Positions 51,806 to 58,977 of a stretch of 64,000 bases of DNA are shown here, piece after piece. Position numbers and translations under genes: made by a program. The notes beneath the pieces were generated by a model. It was given only the letters and a program-made list of their open reading frames with translations, had not been told where the DNA came from and searched no databases. The stretch comes from Nocardioides terrae (GTDB lineage: Bacteria > Actinomycetota > Actinomycetes > Propionibacteriales > Nocardioidaceae): assembly GCF_900112345.1 (NCBI RefSeq), contig NZ_FOLB01000002.1:310001-374000 (forward strand). Direction: 5' to 3'. The stretch's first letter is position 1; each line of letters opens with the position of its first letter.

Positions 51806-53650
51806 TCAGCTCTCGCCGTCCTCCAGGGCCCGGGCGACCCGGCGGTGGGCCTCCCAGATCTCCTCGGGCAGGCGCTTGAACTGGCTGAGGTGCTCCTCGC
51901 GGAAGCCCATCTCCTGCTTCCAGCGGTCGGTGTCGATCGTGAGGATCCGGTCGACGTCCTCGTCGCTGGCCTCGAGGCCGTCGAGGAGGAGCTCGTCCTT
52001 GGTCGGGATGATGCCGACGGGCGTCGCCCGACCCTTGACCTCGCCGTTCTTGAAGGCGACCAGCCACAGCAGCGCGCGGAGGTTGTCGCGGAAGCCGGGC
52101 CACAGGAAGTGGCCGTCCTCCGGGTCGCGCTGGAACCAGTTGACGTGCGCGAAGAGCGGGCCGTCAGTGGCCTGGCCGAGGATCTTCATCCAGTGGGCGG
52201 CGTAGTCGCCCTCCTCGTAGGACATGAACGGCCGCATCGACATCGGGTCGTAGCGCAGCTGACCGTCGACGCCCTCGGCGGCGAAGGTCGCCTCGGCGCC
52301 CAGGGTCATGCCGTCGTAGACGCCCTCGGCCAGGTCGGTGATCGCCCGGACCAGCGGCTCCCGGTCACGGGTGCGGCCGCCGAAGATGATGACGTCGACC
52401 GGGACGCCCTTGGGGTCGTCGTAGTCCGCCGCGATGTTGGGGACCTGGGAGAGCGAGGCGGTGAATCGGCTGTTCGGGTGCGCCCACGGCTCCTCGGCCT
52501 GGTCGGGGTTGCGCTCCGCGATCGGGAGCCCCTTCCAGTCCAGCCAGCCGTCGAGGTCCTCCGGCGGGTTGGGGGTCTTGGCCTCCCACCACACGTCGCC
52601 GGTCTTCTCGTTGTAGGCGACGTTGGTGAAGATCGCCCCGGAGCCCTCGGAGATCGCCTCGACCGCGTTGGGGTTGGTGCGCTCGTTGGTGTCGCGGGCG
52701 ACACCGAAGACGCCGTTCTCCGGGTTGAAGGCGTAGGCGCGGCCGTCCTTCTCGTCGACCCAGATCCAGGCGATGTCGTCCCCGTAGAACTCGACGTAGT
52801 AACGGTCGCCGAGCGCATCGGGCGCCAGCGTCATCGCCAGGTTGGTCTTGCCCGAGGCGCTCGGGAAGCCACCGGCCACGTGGAACTTCCGGCCGGTCTC
52901 CTTGTCGACGATCCCGAGCAGCATGAACTGCTCGGCGAGGAACTTGCCCGACGCCCAGCCGTCGTACGCCGCCTGGCGCAGCCCGTGGGCGATCTTCCCG
53001 AGCAGCGCGTTGCCGCCGTAGGACGAGCCGAAGTGGAGGATCGTGCGCTCGTCGGCGACGGTCACGAAGTAGCGCTGGTCGTCCGGGGTGCCGTGACCGA
53101 GGTTCTCCAGGTCGCCCGTCACGTGGACCGCGCGCACGAAGGAGTTCGGGTCGGCCAGGTTGTTGATGTGGTCCACGCCGACCCGCGCCATCCGGATCAT
53201 GTGGAGGACCACGGTCCGCTCGTCGGTGATCTGGACGCCGGCGGCGTACCGCTCGAGCGGGGAGCCCGGAGGAGCCATGAGGTAGGGGATGACGTACATC
53301 GTCTTGCCCTGCGAGGCGCCACGCATCTTGTCCGTGACGAGCCGCTTCATCTCGGCGGCCGGCCGCCAGTTGTTGTAGGTGCCCGCGTCCTCGGGGTTGT
53401 TGGTCGCGACGATCGTGCGCTCCTCGGACCGCGCGGTGTCCTTGTGGAAGCTGCGGCTGTAGTAGCGGTCCTCGCCCGACGGGAACAGCTGTCCCGCCTC
53501 CAGCGCCTCAGCCACCAGCCGGGCGTCGTCGGAGGCGTTCACGACCTCGACCGCGGAGGCTCCGGTCACCTCCGCCCAGTGCGCCACGTAGTCACGCACG
53601 AGGGGATTCTTGAGCCCCGCTTCGTCGAGAACCTTGTCCACGTCAACCAT
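51806..53650 (-). CDS. pckG: Phosphoenolpyruvate carboxykinase (GTP)
   Basis: A 614-aa GTP-dependent PEPCK, which turns oxaloacetate into phosphoenolpyruvate for gluconeogenesis. Family landmarks are YYSRSFHKDTARSEERT, NNWRPAAEMKRLVTDKMRGASQGKTMYVIPYLM, FGSSYGGNALLGKIAHGLR, GIVDKETGRKFHVAGGFPSASGKTNLAM (P-loop) and VDVIIFGGRTRDREPLV. The P-loop has Ser (about residue 266) where GTP-type enzymes normally carry the reactive Cys in PSACGKTN. ATG 53650 is preceded by AAGGG; a TTG one codon earlier is possible. A palindrome overlaps its likely promoter and a long hairpin follows the gene. Confidence 0.95.
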   Translation of the reverse strand: MVDVDKVLDEAGLKNPLVRDYVAHWAEVTGASAVEVVNASDDARLVAEALEAGQLFPSGEDRYYSRSFHKDTARSEERTIVATNNPEDAGTYNNWRPAAEMKRLVTDKMRGASQGKTMYVIPYLMAPPGSPLERYAAGVQITDERTVVLHMIRMARVGVDHINNLADPNSFVRAVHVTGDLENLGHGTPDDQRYFVTVADERTILHFGSSYGGNALLGKIAHGLRQAAYDGWASGKFLAEQFMLLGIVDKETGRKFHVAGGFPSASGKTNLAMTLAPDALGDRYYVEFYGDDIAWIWVDEKDGRAYAFNPENGVFGVARDTNERTNPNAVEAISEGSGAIFTNVAYNEKTGDVWWEAKTPNPPEDLDGWLDWKGLPIAERNPDQAEEPWAHPNSRFTASLSQVPNIAADYDDPKGVPVDVIIFGGRTRDREPLVRAITDLAEGVYDGMTLGAEATFAAEGVDGQLRYDPMSMRPFMSYEEGDYAAHWMKILGQATDGPLFAHVNWFQRDPEDGHFLWPGFRDNLRALLWLVAFKNGEVKGRATPVGIIPTKDELLLDGLEASDEDVDRILTIDTDRWKQEMGFREEHLSQFKRLPEEIWEAHRRVARALEDGES

Positions 53651-53697
53651 CAATTGAGCCCTTCAGATCCGCCGATGTGCCCGGCACGCTACCCGAA

Positions 53698-53713
53698 TTG
53701 AAGAATCCTTCAA
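53698..53713. promoter_or_regulatory. Palindrome over the pckG promoter
   Basis: TTGAAG-N4-CTTCAA is a perfect inverted repeat 48 bases before the pckG start. On the minus strand TTGAAG can serve as -35, with TAGCGT as -10 after a 16-base spacer, so a protein bound here would block pckG. Whether the nearby ArsR-type protein or a metabolic regulator binds is unknown. The rest of the 222-base gap 53651-53872 is comparatively AT-rich, with no gene seen. Confidence 0.45.
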
Positions 53714-53872
53714 GTGGTGTACTGTCCCCGATCCTGAGGCCTTGATCACGTTCGGACGACTGGATCGATCCAATGGTGGTTTTGTTGTTTCGAACGCCTA
53801 TTTGTGCTCGTCAGAGGCCACTTTCGGGATCCTGACGATATGCCGTGAGCGACCTGGAGAAGGGGGTGGCGG

Positions 53873-54217
53873 ATGAAGGGCGGCGAGCCGTTGTACGACG
53901 CCAAGGCCGAGCTCTTCCGGCTCCTCGGCCACCCCGCGCGCATCCGCGTGCTCGAGCTCCTCCAGGACGGGCCGACGCCCGTCCGCGACCTGCTCGCCGA
54001 GCTGCGCGTGGAGCCGTCCTACCTCTCCCAGCAGCTCGCCGTTCTGCGTCGCGCCGGCATGGTCACCTCGACCCGGACCGGGTCGTCGGTCTACTACGAG
54101 CTGGCCACCCCCGAGGTCGGCGCTCTGCTCGATGCCGGTCGCGGGATCCTCACCGGAAAGCTCGGGACGGACTCCTACTCGGAGGTCAACAGCCGCGAGC
54201 CGGCCGAGGACGCGTAG
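53873..54217 (+). CDS. ArsR-family transcriptional regulator
   Basis: A 114-aa winged-helix protein: YDAKAELFRLLGHPARIRVLELLQDGPTPVRDLLAELRVEPSYLSQQLAVLRRAGMVTSTRTGSSVYYELATPEVGALLDAGRGIL. The recognition helix is in EPSYLSQQLAVLRRAG. The Cys-x-Cys metal site of ArsR/SmtB sensors (ELCVCDL) is absent, the matching segment being TPVRDLL, so it probably does not sense soft metals. It is divergent from pckG across a 222-base gap and no obvious target gene lies downstream on its strand. Confidence 0.9.
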   Translation: MKGGEPLYDAKAELFRLLGHPARIRVLELLQDGPTPVRDLLAELRVEPSYLSQQLAVLRRAGMVTSTRTGSSVYYELATPEVGALLDAGRGILTGKLGTDSYSEVNSREPAEDA

Positions 54218-54222
54218 GACAC

Positions 54223-55113
54223 CTAGGTCGCGTTGACGTCGCGGGCCCGGGCGACGGCCAGCAGCCGGTCGTGCGCCCGTGCTGCGACGGGGTTGGCGTC
54301 CTTGCGGGCCGCGAGCTCGACCAGCGCGACCAGGTCGGCGCTGCGGGCGGTGTCGCGGACTGCGTCGGCGTGGGCGCCGGCCGGGTCGCCGCCACGGACA
54401 TCGGTCCAGCCGCGCAGCACCGCGTCGGCGTACGCACGGTGGCGGTCGAAGCGGAGGAGGTTGCCGAGGTCGGTGTAGGGGTGGCCGGCGTGGGTGAACT
54501 CCCAGTCGAGGACGGCCGTCACCTCCAGCGTCCCGGGGTCGACGAGGACGTTCTTGGGGTTGAGGTCGCTGTGCACGAGGCTCACCCGGGGGATCTCGTC
54601 GAGGCGATCCTGCGCATCGCCCGCGACCTGGCGCAGTCCGGCCAGGTCGTCGTCCTCCCACGCCAGGGCCTCCTCGTGCTGTGCCACCCACTCCTCCAGC
54701 CCGAGGGGGAACGGGTCGATGCGCAGCCCGGCGTCGGCGAAGGTGCCCCGGGCGAGGAACGGCATCCCTGCGATCGTGCCGGCGATGCGCCCCAGCCGCT
54801 CGCCGAGGATCGCGAGGCGCTGGTCGTCGAGGGTCGGCAGCAGGAGGTCGCCTCGCTGCCCGCGAACGAACTCAGTGACCAGGAGGCCGGGTGCGCCCGC
54901 CTCCGGGTGGGCCCGGCGCACCTCCTTGACCTGTGGCACCGGCACGAGCCCGCGGACCAGGTGCAGCAGCGCCTCCTGGATCTCCGCGGCGTGCGGGTGG
55001 TGGTGCGGGCTCGCGAAGATCCGCACGACCGACCGCTCGCCGCCCGCCTCGGCCAGGAAGGTCTCGCCCGACCAGCCGCCCTCGAGCGGTGTGAGCGAGG
55101 AGGGAAGGTCCAC
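54223..55113 (-). CDS. Phosphotransferase family protein (APH-like)
   Basis: A roughly 296-aa aminoglycoside-phosphotransferase-fold protein. The catalytic loop is RVSLVHSDLNPKNVLVDPGTLEVTAVLDWEFTHAGHPYTDLGNLLRF, with the catalytic Asp, the Asn ligand and the DWE metal site. The N-lobe reads PLEGGWSGETFLAEAGGERSVVRIF. Such enzymes phosphorylate small molecules; resistance is only one option. GTG 55113 was taken as start because the alternative GTG at 55152 would lie inside the divergent ECF41 promoter; a TACCGT just upstream could give a leaderless mRNA. The start is uncertain by 13 codons. Confidence 0.82.
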   Translation of the reverse strand: MDLPSSLTPLEGGWSGETFLAEAGGERSVVRIFASPHHHPHAAEIQEALLHLVRGLVPVPQVKEVRRAHPEAGAPGLLVTEFVRGQRGDLLLPTLDDQRLAILGERLGRIAGTIAGMPFLARGTFADAGLRIDPFPLGLEEWVAQHEEALAWEDDDLAGLRQVAGDAQDRLDEIPRVSLVHSDLNPKNVLVDPGTLEVTAVLDWEFTHAGHPYTDLGNLLRFDRHRAYADAVLRGWTDVRGGDPAGAHADAVRDTARSADLVALVELAARKDANPVAARAHDRLLAVARARDVNAT

Positions 55114-55146
55114 CGCGCGACGGTATCCCGACGCGCGCGCCGGTGA

Positions 55147-55174
55147 TGTCACAGGCCGCAGAGGCTGTCTCGTC
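55147..55174 (+). promoter_or_regulatory. ECF41-type sigma factor promoter
   Basis: TGTCACA (55147-55153), a 17-base spacer and CGTC (55171-55174) match the known promoter preference of ECF41 sigma factors. The site points to the epimerase-sigma operon, whose first ATG is 41 bases further. This suggests positive autoregulation. Confidence 0.65.
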
Positions 55175-55214
55175 CCGTGCCCGAAGGACTGATCGAGACA
55201 GAGGAGTGAGGAAG

Positions 55215-56141
55215 ATGCGGGTGTTCGTGGCGGGCGGTACGGGCGTGATCGGCCGGCGGCTGGTTCCCGAGCTGGTCGGACGAGGTCACGAGATCACGGC
55301 GACGACGACCACGCCGGCGAAGCTCGGCCTGCTGGCCGACCTCGGTGCGACGGGCGTGGTCATGGACGGGTTGGACGCCGCGGCGGTCGGCGAGGCGGTG
55401 GCAGCGGCGGCGCCGGACGTCGTCGTCCACCAGATGACGGCGCTGTCGCAGACCCACGCGGGGAAGCCCAGCCTGAGGTCGGCGGAGCGCTTCTTCAGCG
55501 GCACCAACCGGCTCCGCAGCGAGGGTGTCGACCACCTGCTCGCCGCCGCGGCGGCGGCCGGTGTCCCGCACGTCGTCGCCCAGGGACACGCGAGCATGAA
55601 CGGGCAGCGCCGGGGCGGGTGGGTCAAGACCGAGGAGGACCCGCTCGAGGAGCTCGAGGGCACCAGGGCGGTCCGCCACCTCGAGGAGGCCGTCCTCGGA
55701 TTCGGCGGGGCGGTGCTGCGCTACGGCGGGTTCTACGGACCGGGCGCCAATGACGAGCAGGTCGAGCTCATCCGGAAGCGGATGTTCCCCATCGTCGGCG
55801 CCGGCACCGGCCACTTCTCGTGGATCCATGTCGACGACGCCGCCCACGCGACGGTGCTGGCGATCGAGCAGAAGGCGAGCGGCGTCCTCAACATCGTCGA
55901 CGACGAGCCCGCGGCGGTCCGCGACTGGCTGCCCTACCTGGCCAAGCTCGCCGGCGCGAAGCCGCCGCGGCACCTGCCCGCCTGGCTCGCCAGGCTGATC
56001 GGGGGCGACATGATGGTCGGCATGATGACCGAGGGGCGCGGCTTCTCGAACGCGAAGGCGAAGCGCGAGCTCGGCTGGGTCCTGCAACACCCGTCGTGGC
56101 GCGAGGGTTTCGCCACCGAGCTGGCAGGTGGGCGCGGGTGA
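55215..56141 (+). CDS. NAD-dependent epimerase/dehydratase (NmrA/SDR-like)
   Basis: A 308-aa atypical or extended short-chain dehydrogenase. It starts with MRVFVAGGTGVIGRRLVPELVGRGHEITATTTT (nucleotide-binding GxxGxxG). The usual YxxxK is not evident; the matching area reads SMNGQRRGGWVKTEEDPLEEL. VLRYGGFYGPGAND and HFSWIHVDDAAHATVLAIEQKASGVLNIVDDEPAAV are typical of this family. ATG 55215 follows GAGGAGTGAGG. The stop overlaps the sigma factor start (GTGA). ECF41 sigma factors are commonly linked to oxidoreductase or epimerase genes that they switch on, and this one fits. Its substrate is unknown. Confidence 0.88.
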   Translation: MRVFVAGGTGVIGRRLVPELVGRGHEITATTTTPAKLGLLADLGATGVVMDGLDAAAVGEAVAAAAPDVVVHQMTALSQTHAGKPSLRSAERFFSGTNRLRSEGVDHLLAAAAAAGVPHVVAQGHASMNGQRRGGWVKTEEDPLEELEGTRAVRHLEEAVLGFGGAVLRYGGFYGPGANDEQVELIRKRMFPIVGAGTGHFSWIHVDDAAHATVLAIEQKASGVLNIVDDEPAAVRDWLPYLAKLAGAKPPRHLPAWLARLIGGDMMVGMMTEGRGFSNAKAKRELGWVLQHPSWREGFATELAGGRG

Positions 56142-57061
56142 CCCGGGTCGAGGAGTTCGAGGAGCTCCGGCCGCTGCTCTTCTCGATCGCCTACCGGATC
56201 CTCGGCAGCGTCGCCGAGGCCGAGGACGCCGTCCAGGACTCGTGGCTCCGCTACGACGCGGCCGGGACGACGCCCACCTCCGTCAAGGCCTACCTCTCCG
56301 CGGTCGTCACCCGGGTCTCGATCGACACGCTGCGGTCCGCGCGCCACCGTCGGGAGGAGTACGTCGGCGAGTGGCTGCCCGAGCCGCTGCTGGTCGACCC
56401 CTACGACGATCCGGAGCGCTCCGCCGAGCTGGCGGACTCGGTGTCGATGGCGGCGCTCCTCGTGATGGAGCGCCTGACGCCGCTCGAGCGCGCGGTGTTC
56501 GTGCTGAGGGACGTGTTCGCCCTCGACTTCGCCGACGTCGCCCTCGCGGTGGGGCGGTCCGAGGCGGCGTGCCGACAGCTCGCCGTGCGGGCGCGCCGCC
56601 ACATGGAGGAGGGCCGCCCGCGCTTCGAAGCGGACCTCCGCGAGCGGGAGGAGCTCGCCGACCGGTTCCTCGACGCGCTGCGTGACGGCGACGTCGACGC
56701 GCTGAAGGAGCTGCTGGCGGCCGACGTCCAGATGGTCGGCGACGGTGGCGGCAAGGCGCCCGCGTTCGCCCGGGCGGTCGCCGGCGTCGACAACGTCGCG
56801 CGGGTCCTCGCCGTCAACGTCCCGCTGCTCGCGACCGTCGGCGCCAGCGTCGAGGCGCAGCGCGTCAACGGGCAGCCCGGCGCGCTCCTGCGCGATCGGG
56901 ACTCCCGCGTGATCGGCGCGATCGCCCTCGACGTGCTGGACGGGCGGATCCAGACGATCCGGTCCGTGGTCAACCCCGACAAGCTGGGGCACCTCGGCCC
57001 GCTCGCCGACGCGTGGGCGGTCGACCGTGCGGTGAGGCTCGCGCGACACCAGGCCGACTGA
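56138..57061 (+). CDS. ECF41-family RNA polymerase sigma factor (SigJ-like)
   Basis: A 307-aa sigma factor. Region 2 (about 10-75) has LLFSIAYRILGSVAEAEDAVQDSWLRY and VTRVSIDTLRSARHRREEYVG; region 4 (about 105-160) has MERLTPLERAVFVLRDVFALDFADVALAVGRSEAACRQLAVRARRHM. A SnoaL-like C-terminal extension follows. The three ECF41 signature motifs are all present: WLPEP (79-83), DGGGK (202-206) and NPDKL (279-283). In this family the extension replaces an anti-sigma factor and tunes activity. GTG 56138 overlaps the epimerase stop by 4 bases. A matching promoter lies before the operon. Confidence 0.94.
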   Translation: MTRVEEFEELRPLLFSIAYRILGSVAEAEDAVQDSWLRYDAAGTTPTSVKAYLSAVVTRVSIDTLRSARHRREEYVGEWLPEPLLVDPYDDPERSAELADSVSMAALLVMERLTPLERAVFVLRDVFALDFADVALAVGRSEAACRQLAVRARRHMEEGRPRFEADLREREELADRFLDALRDGDVDALKELLAADVQMVGDGGGKAPAFARAVAGVDNVARVLAVNVPLLATVGASVEAQRVNGQPGALLRDRDSRVIGAIALDVLDGRIQTIRSVVNPDKLGHLGPLADAWAVDRAVRLARHQAD

Positions 57062-57120
57062 TCGGCCGAGATGTGGAGCCGCGGATCCAGCACGGGCGGT
57101 GGCTCGACGCGCGGGATGGA

Positions 57121-57585
57121 CTAGGGACCGACCTCGAACTCGAAGGTCGCCGGGGATTCTCGGTCGTCTCGCACGGTCGCTGTTCCGGTCGGTGCTGCGG
57201 CGGGCACGTTCACCACGATCGAGAAGCCCATGTCCTTGCCACTCGGGCTGAAGTCGCCAAGCGCGTGCAACTCGCCTCCCGGCAGGGCGAGAGTGAGGTG
57301 CACAGGCGGCAGCGGCTTCAGCTGCTCGCGGATGCCCCCGGTGTCGTTGCAGGTGCTGGTGTACCCATGCCCATAGATGGTGATCGTGCCTCCGGGACGC
57401 ACCGTCGGCACAGGGCCATGGAACGGGCCGCCCGGGGGGTGGTCGTTCAGGTACGGAGCAGCGCAGGATGCGCTCGAGGTCTCGTTCCTCTGATGAGTGT
57501 CCGATCCGTTGCTGCCACATCCTGCGCACAACAGCACCAGAGTCGTCGCGGCGAACAGTCGGATGCGGGGCCGCAGGCTCTTCAT
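57121..57585 (-). CDS. Putative lipoprotein, unknown function
   Basis: A 154-aa exported protein. The signal MKSLRPRIRLFAATTLVLLCAGC ends in a lipobox with Cys23. The mature part is Gly/Pro-rich: SCAAPYLNDHPPGGPFHGPVPTVRPGGTITIYGHGYTSTCNDT, then LTLALPGGELHALGDFSPSGKDMGFSIVVNVPAAAPTGTATVRDD. The pattern of a GHGYT turn and alternating strands suggests a small Ig-like or IPT-type beta sandwich on the membrane surface, with two Cys that could pair. ATG 57585 has GGAGGG just upstream. It lies downstream of the broken DUF222 gene on the same strand. No named family was recognised. Confidence 0.75.
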   Translation of the reverse strand: MKSLRPRIRLFAATTLVLLCAGCGSNGSDTHQRNETSSASCAAPYLNDHPPGGPFHGPVPTVRPGGTITIYGHGYTSTCNDTGGIREQLKPLPPVHLTLALPGGELHALGDFSPSGKDMGFSIVVNVPAAAPTGTATVRDDRESPATFEFEVGP

Positions 57586-57814
57586 GTCCCTCCGACGGAT
57601 CACCGCGCGTCCTGGTTCCACTGAGAGGTGTCTCGTCGGTCTACGTCCGCCGTCGCGTGATGTGGATCTTGCCGTTGGGTTGTCGTTCGCTGAGGTAGCG
57701 GGGGTCGTGGACGCGGTGGTGGTGGTGGCTGCAGAGCATGCGTCCGTTGGCGAGGTCGGTCCGTCCGCCGGCGGCCCACGGGTCCTCGTGGTGGGCTTTG
57801 GTCTTGCCCGGCTT

Positions 57815-58639
57815 TCACGGACAGATACTTGATTGTGCTGCGTAGTCGCGGGGTGCGACATAGCCGAGCGTCGAGTGACGGCGCCGGGTGTTGTACTCCC
57901 AGATGTAGCTGAAGAGGCGGGCTCGTGCCTCGGCTCGGGTGAACGGGGTGCCCTTGGGGTAGATCTCCTCGTTCTTGAACGAGGCGAACCAGGACTCCAT
58001 CACGGCGTTGTCGTAACAGCTCTTGCGCTCACCGATCGAGATTCTCAGCCCGTTGCTGGCGGCAAGGGTGAGCCAGTCCCACGCGGTGAACTGGTAGCCG
58101 CGGTCAGAGTGGATCACGCAGCCCTTCGGCGGGCGGCGGACCTTGATCGCGTCGGCGAGGGCTTGGCGCGCGGTCTTTGGGCTTTCCTGCGGTGCGGTGG
58201 CCCAGCTGATGACCTCGCGGTTGAAGGCATCGAGGACCACGGCCGCCCACAGCCATCCTTGACCGGTTCGGATCTGGGTGACGTCGGTGAACCAGAGAGC
58301 GTCGGGCACCTCTGCCCCGAACCGACGTTGTACGAGGTCAACGACCTCGGGGCGACGTGCCGGCGGTGCCGCTCGGGCACGGGACTTGATCTTGCAGCGT
58401 GCCGCGCGGATCCCGTTGGCTCGCATGAGTCGTGCCACCCGATGCCGTCCGACACGGTGGTCGCGGGCCAGCAGCTCGCGGTAGATGCGTGGCGAGCCGT
58501 AGTAGCCGAACTCGGCGTGGATACGGGTGATCTCCTCGATCAAGACAAGGTCCTCAGCGGCCCGCCCGGCCGGATGTGTCATCCGATTGCGCCAGGCGTA
58601 GTAGCCGGACCGGGACACCCTGAGCACCCGACACATCAC
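57815..58639 (-). CDS. IS3-family transposase OrfB (DDE integrase domain)
   Basis: A 274-aa transposase catalytic subunit. The N-terminal HTH_21 part reads CRVLRVSRSGYYAWRNR...GYYGSPRIYRELLARDHRVGRHRVARLMRANGIRA. The rve core has the three acidic residues in LWFTDVTQIRTG (Asp), VIHSDRGYQFTA (Asp) and CYDNAVMESWFASFKNEEIYP (Glu), and ends with YIWEYNTRRRHSTLGYVAPRDYA. The frame stays open upstream of 58639 through AYISAEKAADPEVRIAV, as expected if the natural product is an OrfAB fusion made by frameshifting. The last codons lie inside the left terminal repeat. Confidence 0.93.
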   Translation of the reverse strand: MMCRVLRVSRSGYYAWRNRMTHPAGRAAEDLVLIEEITRIHAEFGYYGSPRIYRELLARDHRVGRHRVARLMRANGIRAARCKIKSRARAAPPARRPEVVDLVQRRFGAEVPDALWFTDVTQIRTGQGWLWAAVVLDAFNREVISWATAPQESPKTARQALADAIKVRRPPKGCVIHSDRGYQFTAWDWLTLAASNGLRISIGERKSCYDNAVMESWFASFKNEEIYPKGTPFTRAEARARLFSYIWEYNTRRRHSTLGYVAPRDYAAQSSICP

Positions 58640-58695
58640 AGCGATCCTGACTTCTGGATCGGCGGCCTTCTCCGCGCTGATGTAGGCGTAGACCT

Positions 58696-58977
58696 CTACT
58701 GGTCCGCCCGACGTGCGAAGAAGGCCAGCGCTTTCCCAAGATGTCGAGCTCTTCCTCCTTGCGGGCTAACTCCTTCTCGAGACGTTGGATCTTGTCCTTG
58801 TCCGACTCGATGCTCCCGCCAGCACGAGCAGACGCGGCATCACGCCGATCAGCAGTCCTGACCCAGTTCGAGATCGACGTCGGCGAGATTGAACTCCTTG
58901 CCCAGGTCCATGAACGAGCGACCCTGACGGTGCAGCTCGACGATCTGGTCCTTGAACTCCTGCGAATAGGCCGTCAT
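58696..58977 (-). pseudogene. IS3-family OrfA, frameshifted
   Basis: OrfA starts MTAYSQEFKDQIVELHRQGRSFMDLGKEFN, the helix-turn-helix of IS3 elements. An indel near 58887 then moves the expected continuation (SPTSISNWVRTADRRDAA) into another frame, and the original frame stops at 58846. The leucine-zipper part IESDKDKIQRLEKELARKEEELDILGK is in the second frame, and a missing base in the short A-run near 58733 moves the end (ALAFFARRADQ) into the third. OrfA is thus broken twice unless frameshifting or a sequence error explains it. Confidence 0.75.

Noticed and set aside
54223..55152. Phosphotransferase as an aminoglycoside resistance gene
   Set aside because: Only the general kinase-like fold is visible; the family covers many metabolic phosphotransferases and nothing nearby suggests resistance.
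57810..57814. CCCGG near both IS ends as a 5-bp target duplication
   Set aside because: It lies inside the terminal inverted repeats, and using it does not restore the HNH reading; CTT just outside does.
57600..57818. A 72-codon minus-strand frame as a separate gene
   Set aside because: It is an out-of-frame reading of the displaced HNH tail of the DUF222 gene.
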